From Strongylocentrotus droebachiensis (Eukaryota; Echinodermata; Echinoidea; Camarodonta; Strongylocentrotidae): DNA of 64,000 bases. Location of the stretch: assembly GCA_035222895.1 (NCBI GenBank), contig JAVYIG010001841.1:230024-294023 (forward strand), written 5' to 3'. Position 1 is the stretch's first letter. The number at the start of each line of letters is the position of its first letter. This document shows positions 23,720-33,772 of the stretch, piece by piece. Both the position numbers and the translations under genes were made by a program. The notes under the pieces were generated by a model, which saw only the letters and a program-made list of their open reading frames with translations, made no database searches and was not told where the DNA came from.

Positions 23720-24360
23720 AAATGGCACGCAGAAGAATACTGTTTTAAATCCATCAATGGCCAAAGGTTAAATCATGTAAAACATAAAACATTTGATGTT
23801 TACTCAACGCTACTCATGTTTACAATGCCATGATTATACAATAAGACGAAGTATTGCATAATACATGATACGCTTGTTTGTAAGTTTTTTTATGAATAAT
23901 ATTAAGCATCAGTAAGAATGAGAGGTTGTGCTTTTTAATTTTATTCTTTAACTGAGCCTGGTGCGTGCCCTCTGTATTACTTTTTCTTCTTGATGAAATC
24001 TTTTTTTCATCTCCGATTGTAATATTTTAATATGTAATATTTTAAGATTTGTATTCGACAACTAGTCGTTAAATCTTTTTCATGCATGTTAGAAATGTGT
24101 ACGTTTCAGGTCCTATCTCTTTGATTATATGATGGCGGAATTTGTAATGCACGTTTGAGAGATTGAGAGTTTATAATTATGTTTTAAAAGAAGCACAGCC
24201 CTCAAATCTTAACTACCTATTTTGTAGTGCACATACCGGGTATAGATAATTAAAGATAGACAAGCGAGTTTGGATCACTAATTTTTGTATTAATTTATTT
24301 AGTTATTTATTTATTATTTATTTTTATCTTTATTTTATTATTATCATCATTATTATTATT
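23720..24360. other. No gene seen; AT-rich
   Basis: No supported coding frame. The right 80 bp is an irregular TTTA/TTA microsatellite into which the next element is inserted. Confidence 0.5.
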
Positions 24361-24404
24361 AGGTGATACGTACGTAGACGTATCACCTTTTGATTTCGTC
24401 AAGA

Positions 24405-24435
<31 letters not shown>

Positions 24436-25647
24436 TTATTATTCTTCCTCGAATTTGTTCGCAGGATATCTCAAGACTGAATAAAGCCATTATCATGAAA
24501 CTTGCCATGATGATAGATCTTAGTCTAACTTAGAACTGCGTGACTTTTTAGAGAGTCAAAGTTATCGTGACGTCATCCAGGCGCCATTTTGTGAAAATCA
24601 ACTTATGATCATATCGTCATAACGAAAAGTAATTACTCATTCATATTTATCATGATTAAGATCAATATCCGTCCGGTCAATTTCAGGTCAATAAATGCGC
24701 GCAAAAATGCGCGTACGCGTAGGTGCGCGAGTTTACGCGCGCGTAAAATTTCAAATTGCTCAAAATCGTCCTAAATTTTTTTTGCATACGTTTTAGGCCA
24801 TTTTAAGCATTTCATAAAAATTCGCGCAAAACACGCATTTTTGCACGTTTTCGTTCGTCATGGCCGAACGGAAAATAATTCCTCAGCAAAAACATTTGAC
24901 AGAATATTCCTCATATTTGTCCGAACAATTTGATACCATGTTTATCTCTTCATCACTATTAATACCGGAATGAGCGTCCGTTCAAGATAACCGTCCGTAC
25001 GCGCGATTTTTGCAATACATAGCATATATGGGCAAAAACGTGCCTATAACAAGTCCATTATAGCCCTTTGGAACGTTTGTTTACCGCCAAATTTTTTCAA
25101 ATTAAGAACGAGTATGAGTCGGAGATGTGATTTCATATCTCATTTGGACATTAAGTACATCTTGACGTCATTAAAATGGCCTTGGGAGTCAAAATACGAA
25201 TTTGCATATTATGACGTCAGCCTATTTACGAGAAATGATTTTTTTTCTCTACAAATATTGATCAATTTTCTTCTAAATTTTGATATGTTGTAGCCAAGAA
25301 AATTATCTACAAGATTAACGTACACTATTTATCATTTTGATGACCACATCATAGCGAAAATTTAAATTAAAGGCGACATGTCAATATTTTCTTAGTTTGC
25401 GTGTTAGGCGTATATGGGGGTGACTCTTTCTGAAATCCTGATTCTACAATTCTCTATCGAATACCTGAAGGGGGCGCTATACCACTTTTAATCATGGCCA
25501 TCGTCATTTAAAACCAAAAAAATCATCATCAATATCATCATTATCGTATTTATAAATATTATCATTAGATCATCATCGGCACACTTTCATGATACAAAAA
25601 TAGCATACGTATCACCTAATTCGTCAAAGTGACGAATTAAAGTCTAG
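24361..25647 (+). mobile_element. Helentron/HINE-like non-autonomous element
   Basis: The 5' end is an 11-bp stem with a 6-nt loop (24361-24388) starting AGGTGATACGT, followed by a TTTA microsatellite (24403-24440). Near the 3' end the arm recurs inverted as acgtatcacct (25607-25617). A hairpin AATTCGTCA-aag-TGACGAATT (25618-25638) follows, then CTAG at 25644-25647 with TT outside. The middle, with runs of cgcg dinucleotides, gacgtcat and tggcgcc words, is homologous to the minus-strand element at 6595-7813, while the terminal stems differ in sequence and keep the same geometry. No ORF encodes a Rep/helicase, so it is non-autonomous. Confidence 0.65.
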
Positions 25648-25714
25648 TTATTATTATTATTATTATTATTGTTATTATTGTTATTGTTATTATTATTATT
25701 ATTTTTATTTTATT

Positions 25715-25815
25715 TTTCTTGGGGGGGGGGGGGGAAGTTCGTGATTTTTTTTTTTAGCGGCGAATCAGCCAGCCGGCAAATATTCGGGGGGGGGGGGGAA
25801 GGGGAAGGGGAGGAG
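25715..25815. repeat. G-run sequence at the edge of the relic unit
   Basis: A TTA microsatellite (25648-25710) passes into two runs of about 12 G separated by 50 bp. It abuts the start of homology to the receptor-unit upstream region. It may be the decayed end of a G-rich repeat like the hAT-like elements further right, but no terminus is recognisable. Confidence 0.35.
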
Positions 25816-25824
25816 CATTTGTTG

Positions 25825-27190
25825 TTGTCCAAACACAGACAATCATTTTGCAGCCTAACGAAACCAAAATTGTATACATATAGAAAGTATCTGGTCATTA
25901 TTCTAGTTTGTATCTTGGAAGATGATTGGTTAGACACTTTTTTCTTAAAAAGTAGACGTGGCATAGATATTTTCAGTTTCGCACAGAACATATTGTGTTT
26001 TTCTGTAGGTATTTCCGTGTTCAGTACTGAAAATGAAGTCGTTAACAACGTTGCAGTTAGCTTACATTGAAGAACCTATACCCGACCACATAAAATGAAG
26101 AATACCGAGAGCAAAATTTGTTTATGTTTATAAAATTCTTTGTCACAGGATCCACATTTATTATTATCATAAGATAATGAAGTGGATCCTAATCAAATGA
26201 TTGGTTGCGAGCGTACACGTGACCCAGCATCAATAATGACCGGTCATTATCCAATCGTAATTACCGGTCATTATTTAAATTATGTTATAAAACATCATTT
26301 TATAAAAAAAAATCAAAAAAAATCTTATAACACAAATAATTCACATCATTTTGTTCGGGCATTATAAAAATTACCCCTACTCGGTACATTCAAAACAGTC
26401 CAAACACCCTCGGCTATCGCCTCGGGCGTGTTAGCCTGTTCCAAAGGTACCTTGTGTGGCTAATTCTTACTAATGCCCTCACTGCTGTGTATTATTTGTA
26501 TACTACTACTACTTTTACTGTTGCTGCTGCTGATACTCCTACTACTCCTACTGCTGTGTGTGTGTGTGTATTTGGGTTTTTACAGACGTGTATCAATCAG
26601 ATATGATTATTTACGTCTGGGGATCCTACTTTTAACGTCACCATCCGAAAGACGTGACTCAGTTTCGAACCTGCGTCCTCGGCTGAATCAGTTTGTAACT
26701 TCCACTGTTAGCTGGATTACAGGTGCACGCCACAACGCCTACTCCTACTGTTGCTACTACATGTACTAATACTTATAATGATAATAATAATATGTCTCGG
26801 TTTATTAAGTACTTTACAGATTAGTATTACCTTGGTCATGTGATTAAGTCACACACACAATGTACACCATCTCCCCTCGGGGGGGGGGGGTGTACTTGTA
26901 CCATATTCGATCAGGGCATATGGTAAGTACTATGACGTGTTCCCCAATTCATTAAACAAAATCTTCTTTTCCTTTCTCCATGGTGATAAGTACAGAAAAC
27001 AAAATAAATTGTGTGCATTATGCTTTAATTCAACCTTTATGACACAATGCACTATGACAATATACAATATAATGGTTATAATCCCTAAGATGCAGAATTC
27101 TGCTTGTCGTAGGAACCCTGTAACATACATTTATTTGCAACTTCATTAATATATGTTCACTTCATTGAAATGTATTTGTGAGATACCGTA
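25825..27190 (-). repeat. Relic of a receptor unit (upstream region only)
   Basis: Aligns with the sequence upstream of receptor genes A, B and C: cctaacgaaaccaaaattgt (25855) as at 44740, gtggcatagatattttcag (25957) as at 38468, and gtcatgtgattaagtcacac (26834) as at 44968. The microsatellite, CACAC and chromosome order are the same as in complete units. A receptor gene would be expected to its left, but that place is taken by the G-run, the HINE-like element and the SDR 3' flank. This is therefore a truncated fifth unit. Local G runs and a trinucleotide array (26498-26570) differ from the other units. Confidence 0.75.
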
Positions 27191-28063
27191 CTTAATGTTT
27201 TCTTTGTATATTCGAAGACACCATTATTAATGTTAGCATGTATTTAGCGTGTGTCATATTAACAACATTCGGGTACGGTTGTCCGGTTGGAAACCCTCAT
27301 GTATTTCTATTTGCCATTATAAATTGGCTTAAGATGCAACGTGCCTGTTACGACGAACATTTTCTCGTTAAACCAGAGTTTCTGCAAAAGAAGTGAGTTT
27401 GCTCAAAGTATAAATATAAGCACAACCTGCCACCAGAAACAGTATGTGCCTCATCCGTCAATGCCTTCCGTCAATGCCTGACGGGAGGCAGCAACTAAGT
27501 CCGGGAACTTTTTACTTGCACCATGTAAATGGCATTGCACCATGCACCTTGCTCTCGTAAGCACACACACACTCATCAGTCTGCAAGAATCTTCAACTGT
27601 GAAGGAGGTAGGCTTAACCCAAAGAAGAAGAAGAAGAAGAAGAAGATGAAATTTAGCCAATTTAATTTACATTAGTTACATGATTAATTGAACGGTATAT
27701 GTGAGTGAACACGTATGAGAGTGCGCATGTATGACGTGTCACATTGTAGATTTTTAATCGATAGTGGGCGTGTGTAACACGTTGAACTAATGGTTTAACA
27801 TGACAAAGAAAAGCAATGTCATGGTCATTTAGATAAAACAGTCATAAATGCCGTGTTTAAATATCAGTAAATGCCAACATGTCAGTAGAAAAGATATATA
27901 TAGCATATATTTTAAGCAAGAGTTAGATCAAATTATTGTTCTCTTGATAGGCAGTTTATGAGTACTTTTCTGAGGTCAAGTTGAATCTAGTTTTGTTATG
28001 AATGGGAAAATAATTAGTTCTATTTTTGCTTGTTTAAATATTACAAGCAGATGTTGAGTTTTG
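27190..28063. other. No gene seen; AAG microsatellite
   Basis: Contains an (AAG)7-type array at 27626-27646 beside a GC-richer stretch (27460-27620) that could be the 3' end of a decayed minus-strand retroposon. No protein similarity was recognised. Confidence 0.4.
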
Positions 28064-28068
28064 GTATT

Positions 28069-28876
28069 TGTCAGGAAAGAAATTTATTTGTTTCGCTCTT
28101 TGGTCTGGAGTGTTCTTTGTTAAGGTCAGGTGAATATGTTAGGTTAGATGTTTTCTTTTCAGGCCAAGATGTATTGTTCCTTATGAATAGGCCTGGGGAA
28201 GTCATTAATTCTGTGTACATATTTTTATCTGTTGTTTAGCACACATTTAGGAAGCCTCTTTTCAATACAAGTATTTTCCTTTGTAAGATCATTTCCTCTC
28301 CAAATATTTGTAGTCATGTTTTTAGAATTTACTTAGTAACCGTAGGGTATATTAAGAGGTGGATTTTCTGAAATCGAGGAGAACCACCTAAGCTATAATA
28401 GACTAAACGTCATGTTAGTCGGCAGTTAAAGTCAATATCTGAGGGTAATTCCACGTCGGGACGAGAGGCTAGCTCAACTGCCACCCGGTTCTCCATATCT
28501 TTCGTCGGGGGCTAGCTCTTGTCTGGGATCGGGACACACACCATCGTATCTTAGTCTGCGGAGGCCAAGAATCCGGAGCGACTACCGGGGCCAAGTGGAG
28601 CAAAGACACCGTCTGCGGAGGCCAGGGCCAAGTGAACGACACGAGCTGTGACCGGCGTCGATGTCAGACGGGAAACCACCCATCCAGAATTATATTTTGT
28701 TAAAGATAAGTTTAATTACATACTGTATTATTACTGAAGCCAAAACAAAGTGTGTGAAACAGGAGAAATGATTGGAAATTAAACGTTACAATTTAACTTT
28801 AATTAACAAGCTCTATTTCCCTTTATTCTGTGTGTCCGTAGCAATAATAAACAATAAAAAAGTCTCTCACGTGACA
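28069..28876. mobile_element. Solo LTR with 5-bp target duplication
   Basis: 808 bp starting TGTCA and ending TGACA, flanked by the perfect direct repeat GTATT (28064-28068 and 28877-28881). A TATA-like tatatta sits near 28348, and two AATAAA signals (28846-28851, 28853-28858) lie just before the end, consistent with U3-R-U5 read on the plus strand. The GC-richer middle (28440-28670) would be transcribed leader. TG...CA ends and a 5-bp duplication fit Ty3/gypsy- or BEL-type retrotransposons; with no internal region the family cannot be named. Confidence 0.8.
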
Positions 28877-28881
28877 GTATT

Positions 28882-29540
28882 GAATATGTAATACAGTATT
28901 ATAAACATGAGTTAGTTCAATAAGCAAAGGTGAATTTGATACCCTGCTTGTATAGACTATAGAAGGTCTAGGTACTTGGTTTTGTCTCTTTGGTTGTCAA
29001 GTATTAAACAAGTGTGGTTAACTGATGCTTAGGAAAGAAAGCAGTTATTTTAAGCCGGTTAAAATTGCAGAGAACAAATACAGCATGTGTGTTACAAGTA
29101 AATCCTTATTCGTTTAATATGGAAGATTATCTCTACGAGGATAAAGTATGTAGCTGTAGAGATTGATTTCATTAGTTATTTATTATGACAGGTACATTAG
29201 TATGTGAAAGGACACATCATGCAAGCACTCAAGTAATTATTCAGTGTAATAAATTATGCAGATAAGTGAGCATAAATTATAGAAATAATTTACAGACTTA
29301 GTTTATTCTTAATAGGGATAAATGAAAACACAAGCACAGAAATTTAAGTGCAATACACAAGTATTTATTTACATGTGCTTAATATCTGTATGTATTTTTG
29401 TTATTTATTTTATACAGATTGAATTGATACTATGACTTCTAAAGGATAAAGCACACCTGAAGTCAAATCCAAGTTGCGCAGACTATTTTTCTTTGGGGTA
29501 AGTGCTGGGTGTTTGAGCCAACCAATCATTATATTTATCT
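28882..29540. other. No gene seen
   Basis: AT-rich sequence between the solo LTR and the start of homology to the 3' flanks of the receptor genes. Nothing further is supported. Confidence 0.5.
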
Positions 29541-30761
29541 TGTAAATTACGACTTAACGCGTACTAAATAGCTTTACGTACACAATTAATACAGATTATA
29601 TTGTTTCGAAAGATAAATCGTCATTTGATATAAATATTGAGAAGCGAAATCTACACTAAGCACACTTAAGTAACCATAGACATAATAGAGAAGACAGCTC
29701 CTAACTAATACTAGTTTTGTGTTCATATAAAGGTCATGAACAATATTTACAATTGCATACTTGTATTATTATTATGATCATATTTTGCGTATTTTGTTTA
29801 CCTTTGTATAACAAATTGATCAATTCAGCCCCCGGGCTACGATGCAAATTACTATTATCGTTGTACGACATTGTATATTTTCATGATATTAGGTGAACAT
29901 CGTATTTTAGACATTGTACAGAACGATCGTCGAGATTTTCGAGAAGAAAAAAAATCAATATCAATTATTGCCATGTGCATCACCTTTTGAATTATGTGAA
30001 CATTACAATGACGTGTTATATTATTCTAACACAATTTCTGGAGGCAAACGAAGTAAATAAAATTAGCCTTTAGTTGATTTCTTGAATTTTAAGTACACGG
30101 CATTCTAATGACTGGATTACATTTGACCTGCGATTAGTCTACGGAGCCCGTATCCTGCCCGTATCCCCTTTTCCGTGCTGCCTCCGTCCAGAGGCAGAGA
30201 CGGCCGAGATATATTCGTACGGATTCACGGGCTCCGCGACCTCTACGATTTTGTTTCGGGAGAAGTTATACAAATTTGAAAAATCGTAAGCCCGTAGTCC
30301 GTAGACATGTCGTAGGTGACACAAACAACGGCACGCCAGCTGCATGGTCACTTCACCTTCTCCGCGCAACCTCTGCACGGAAGCTGCACGGGCTTCGCAC
30401 GATTTCCGTGCGGAGGCTGTGGAGACTGCACGGCAACTGCACTGACATTGCACGCTTAAATATTCAGACGGTTAGAGCCTCCCCGATAATCATCTTCAAA
30501 TAAATCCTTTTGTCAGAATGTACCGAAATATAGTTCAGTATTGATATCGAAAATCGGATTCTTGCCTTTAGGGGACAAATCTTTAAGATTTTTTATTTGA
30601 AGAAATTAAAGTTTAAAGCAATGAACCTTTGAACACCAAGTAAATTCGAATTCGAAAAGTTTTAAACGAAATAATTATTAAAAGAATATACCGAAAGTTA
30701 TTTGTTTTTTGTTGTTCTAATCAACCCCGGCATACAACGCGCCAACACTGGCTACCTTATC
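29540..30761 (-). repeat. 3' flank of receptor gene A (tandem-unit homology)
   Basis: From gacttaacgcgt (29549) onward this matches the 3' flanks of genes B (40650 on), C (46330 on) and D (60968 on), ending in the shared aatattcagacg segment at 30460. It marks the left limit of the last unit with a gene. A 330-bp GC-rich block (30115-30460) is absent from the other units. Confidence 0.75.
30115..30460. repeat. GC-rich insertion specific to unit A
   Basis: Replaces the AT-rich sequence found at the same place in units B and C. It carries many gtccgtag, gcacgg and tccgtgc words and partial inverted pairs (cgtaagcccgtagtccgtag). Probably a short non-autonomous element. Overlapping open frames on both strands reflect base composition only. 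Confidence 0.4.
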
Positions 30762-32175
30762 CTAAGACAAGATTGATCGCTGTCCTGCCTCTAGAGCGGG
30801 CTTCAAGGTATTCCTCGTGGGTCCTTTATCTGGCATGTCATAGAACGGAGTCTCCTCATCATCACCCCCTGATCCTTGCATCTTGACATTCTCATACTGG
30901 TCCCCTTGCTGAAGGGTATCCCTGTTCAGCTCGTGTTGAGGGATGATGACACTGTTGTAATAGAGATGATCTGAATTGGAAGATCCACCAGTAACCAGTT
31001 TATATGTTGATTTTGAATCAATATTGGTTTCCCTCAATTCCATAATGGAAGTAGCATACTCTGGCCCCTTCAGAGATCCATCCTTAACTGATTCGTAATA
31101 AACTTCAGGTTGCTCCTTTTCATCTGCATGATTTGCACTTCGTTGATCCAAGCTGGTTTCCCTCAATTCCTTAATGCTTGTAGCATACTCTGGACCCTTC
31201 AGAGATTCATCTGCAACCGATTCGTAATAAACTTCAGGTTGCTCCTTTTCATCTTCATGATTTGCACTTCGTTGATCTAAGCTGGATTCCCTCAATTCCT
31301 TAATAGAAGTAGCATACTCTGGAATATTCCGAGGTCCATCTTTAACTGATTCGTAACAAACTTCAGGATGCTCCTGTTTAATCGAGGCATTTCGAATGTG
31401 TTTATTTTCTTGTCGATCACTCATTTTCTTACGTCGCACAACGGTAATGATAACTATCATTATCAGAATGAAAGCAGAACCAAGAATGACGACAATCATG
31501 GTTATATTGCCATCTCTCTTGTTTTTGTCGGAGTTGGCATTCGGTGATGTAGGTCTACCGACGGGCACATTTTTAGAAGCTGCATATGATAATGATGATG
31601 GTCTATTTTTCGTCGTTGGTAGCGTAGTCGTTCTTTTGGCGGAGTTTGCAGTCTTGTTTATTGGTGTGTGATGTATTGTTGTAGAAATCGATGTACGTCT
31701 ACCGACGGGCAATGTTTTAAAAGCTGTATATGATAATGTTGATGGTGTATTTTCCGTCGTTTGTTTCAAAGAAGTCGTTGGTAGCGTAGTCGTGGGAGAG
31801 GAGGGTTGCGTGGGCTGAGTTGAAAGCATGCATGTGATCCTCGATTCGGTCTCAATTTGCAGGTAGAATTCAGAATGAAGCCTGTTTAATTCACTCACGT
31901 AAATCGAAAAAGAAAAGGTGTTTCCTTGAATTACAGCTCTTTGATATGTGTTCCCCTTTAAAAGGATATTTTGAGTAAGCACCTGTCTTGTCCAATAATT
32001 ATCCAGAGTACAAATCACTTTCATTTTATTTGGATTCAAATGAGATGTTGTTATGCAATTAGAACATCTAATTACACGTAAGTCATACGACTGAAGGGTA
32101 TTATTATAATAATCAAAACATTGGAAGGTATCCGAATCACTAAAACTGATGTTAGAAATGTATATATTGTTAGAA
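30762..32175 (-). pseudogene. Ig-mucin-tyrosine-tail receptor gene A, 3' part
   Basis: Continues gene A after the DIRS insertion, open from the Ig1 F-strand (DTFQCFDYYN) through the second Ig-like domain (VICTLDNYW ... RITCML), a stalk with one full and one partial repeat, the membrane segment (ITMIVVILGSAFILIMIVII) and the tail. The tail carries three 43-residue repeats with VCYESV or VYYESV and PEYATS, then STYKLV, YYNSV, DQYENV and FYDMP. VxYxxV and STYKLV meet the ITIM consensus; YxN and YDxP are Grb2- and Crk-type SH2 sites in known systems. A TAG at 30762 stops translation 13 codons before the family's usual end, and the frame beyond it still reads SVGALYAGVD, so this is a late nonsense mutation. 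Confidence 0.85.
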
Positions 32176-32250
32176 TTATACTACGTAATACCAATTTCGG
32201 GATTACGTTAAATGAGACCCCGTTAGTGCGCATGCGCTAATCAGCAATTC
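32176..32250 (+). repeat. Left terminal repeat of DIRS copy 1
   Basis: The first 41 bp (ttatactacgtaatacc...) are the inverse of 36856-36896. The next ~35 bp, including agtgcgcatgcgctaatcag, are complementary to the internal region at about 37064-37100. Confidence 0.9.
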
Positions 32251-32443
32251 GTTAGTCGTGTGTTATTGAGCCAAAAGGACACCTTTGTGGCTCAAGAATT
32301 CAGTTATTATTATCCACGCAATCCCCGAAATTCAAAGGTAAAAAACGTTATTAGTTTCATCCTTGACATTTACTGATAACTTTGAGACGCTTATTTTTAT
32401 AAATCACGCCCTTCTGAAGTGATATTTTATCGATAGAATTGTA

Positions 32444-33772
32444 ATGTCTCAATTGGATAGCAGCACCGCTGCGTTACCTCCGTCCGCGCTTCCACCCCAG
32501 GCACCGCCTGGTAGCGCTGGAGCCACGGGCTCCGACGGAAAGAAAAAATTACCCAACTCCAGTGGCAAAGTCACGGCTGGCAAAGTCAGCAAGAGTGGGC
32601 CGGGGAAAGCTAAAAGTAAAACAAAGTCGGACTCGGAGCCAAAGGCAATGAGCGAGAAGAATCAGAAAGTGGAATCAACGGTTCCATTTTCTACTTTCAA
32701 TAACAGACTTGATAAAATGGAAGCGCTTCTTGCGCGAGTGGTTGAGGCGTTGCCCGCTGCTAATGCTACGGCTGTCACCGGCAGCTCACACCCGTCTTCG
32801 TCTCGCGGCTCCACCGGGGCTACCGGCGGGGAAGACTATGTGCAACGGTCTCCGTTCGACCACGGGAATGACATACCGCCCACCGGGCTCATGGATTTTT
32901 ACGGTCTACCCGCGGATGCAACCGAAGCGGGCGCCGTCTCGGAGGAAGAGAATTTTGACTCAGCCATGCCTCAACCTGATAACTTTGTCATTCCCTCGAT
33001 CGCCGCAAAATTTGCAATGGCATCGGATATCGGAGATCCTATTGATGAGGAGATAGCCCAATCTACTTCATATCTCATGACACACCAATTGGAGGGGAAA
33101 GTTCTTGATGAAGTAACTGCTAAATACCCAGCTCCAAGCAATTGTCAGATTATAGAGGCACTAAAGGTGAACCCTGTGATATGGGACAATCTACCTCCGA
33201 TGACAAAAAGCCGTGACTTGAAGTTACAGCGAGTCCAAAAATCACTAACTCATGGCATCAATGCATTTGCCCGCTCCGTTTCTACGGGCGGTATAACTGA
33301 TACACAGCAAGATGCTTTGGCGTTGATTTGCAACGCTAACTTTGAACTGAACTGCCTGAGAAAAGAGCTCATAAAACCTGACTTGAATGCAAGGTTTACG
33401 CATCTGTGCAAACCTACTCTGCCAGCTACTAGACTTTTGTTTGGTGATGATCTTGGAAAGCAGGTGAAGGATCTCAAAGATCAGCAACTGGCAGCGGCCG
33501 GTGTGATGAGGGACAAATTCAAACACCGCTTTGCTTCGCATCCCTACCGGGGACGTGGTTACAATGCACCGGGGCACCGCTGGGGCTCACAGAGCCAATC
33601 CCACGGGTATAGCAGGCCAATGTCAGGATCGCAGGGTGGCCCTTTTTTAGGGTACAGACAGAACAGGAGGGGCAGACTGCCTCCGTACACTCAGTCTCAG
33701 GCTCCGAACCAGCCTCAAATGCAAGCGCCAGGTGCCCAGAGGGGTCCCATGGGCCAGCAGAGGAGGAAGTAG
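32444..33772 (+). CDS. DIRS gag-like protein
   Basis: 442 residues from ATG at 32444. The N-terminal ~90 residues are Pro/Ala/Gly/Ser/Lys-rich. A short predicted coil follows (FNNRLDKMEALLARVVEAL, residues ~86-104), then a conserved helical core including QQDALALICNANFELNCLRK and a basic Arg/Gly/Gln-rich C-terminus (HPYRGRGYN onward). No CCHC zinc knuckle is present, which is common in DIRS gag. It probably packages element RNA. The pol frame overlaps its last ~43 codons in -1 (see 33643). Degenerate copies lie at 3921-4120 and 9306-10380. Confidence 0.85.
   Translation: MSQLDSSTAALPPSALPPQAPPGSAGATGSDGKKKLPNSSGKVTAGKVSKSGPGKAKSKTKSDSEPKAMSEKNQKVESTVPFSTFNNRLDKMEALLARVVEALPAANATAVTGSSHPSSSRGSTGATGGEDYVQRSPFDHGNDIPPTGLMDFYGLPADATEAGAVSEEENFDSAMPQPDNFVIPSIAAKFAMASDIGDPIDEEIAQSTSYLMTHQLEGKVLDEVTAKYPAPSNCQIIEALKVNPVIWDNLPPMTKSRDLKLQRVQKSLTHGINAFARSVSTGGITDTQQDALALICNANFELNCLRKELIKPDLNARFTHLCKPTLPATRLLFGDDLGKQVKDLKDQQLAAAGVMRDKFKHRFASHPYRGRGYNAPGHRWGSQSQSHGYSRPMSGSQGGPFLGYRQNRRGRLPPYTQSQAPNQPQMQAPGAQRGPMGQQRRK
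33643..33649 (+). promoter_or_regulatory. Putative -1 frameshift site U UUU UUA
   Basis: In the gag frame the codons are CCT TTT TTA, so the heptamer reads T TTT TTA, a canonical -1 slippery site. The pol frame lies in -1 and has no stop from here to its first listed codon at 33841. Downstream, GGAGG (33666) can pair with CCTCC around a 9-nt loop, and GTAC (33652) with a second GTAC outside that. The spacer and stem are not ideal, so stimulation is unproven. Confidence 0.65.

Noticed and set aside
23405..23720. Conserved SDR 3' untranslated region shared with 58750-59030
   Set aside because: The complete copy near gene D has inverted ends and TTAA duplication, so the shared sequence is a MITE.
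30139..30503. Open frames on both strands in the GC-rich block 3' of gene A
   Set aside because: The block is absent from sister units and rich in inverted words; the frames look compositional.
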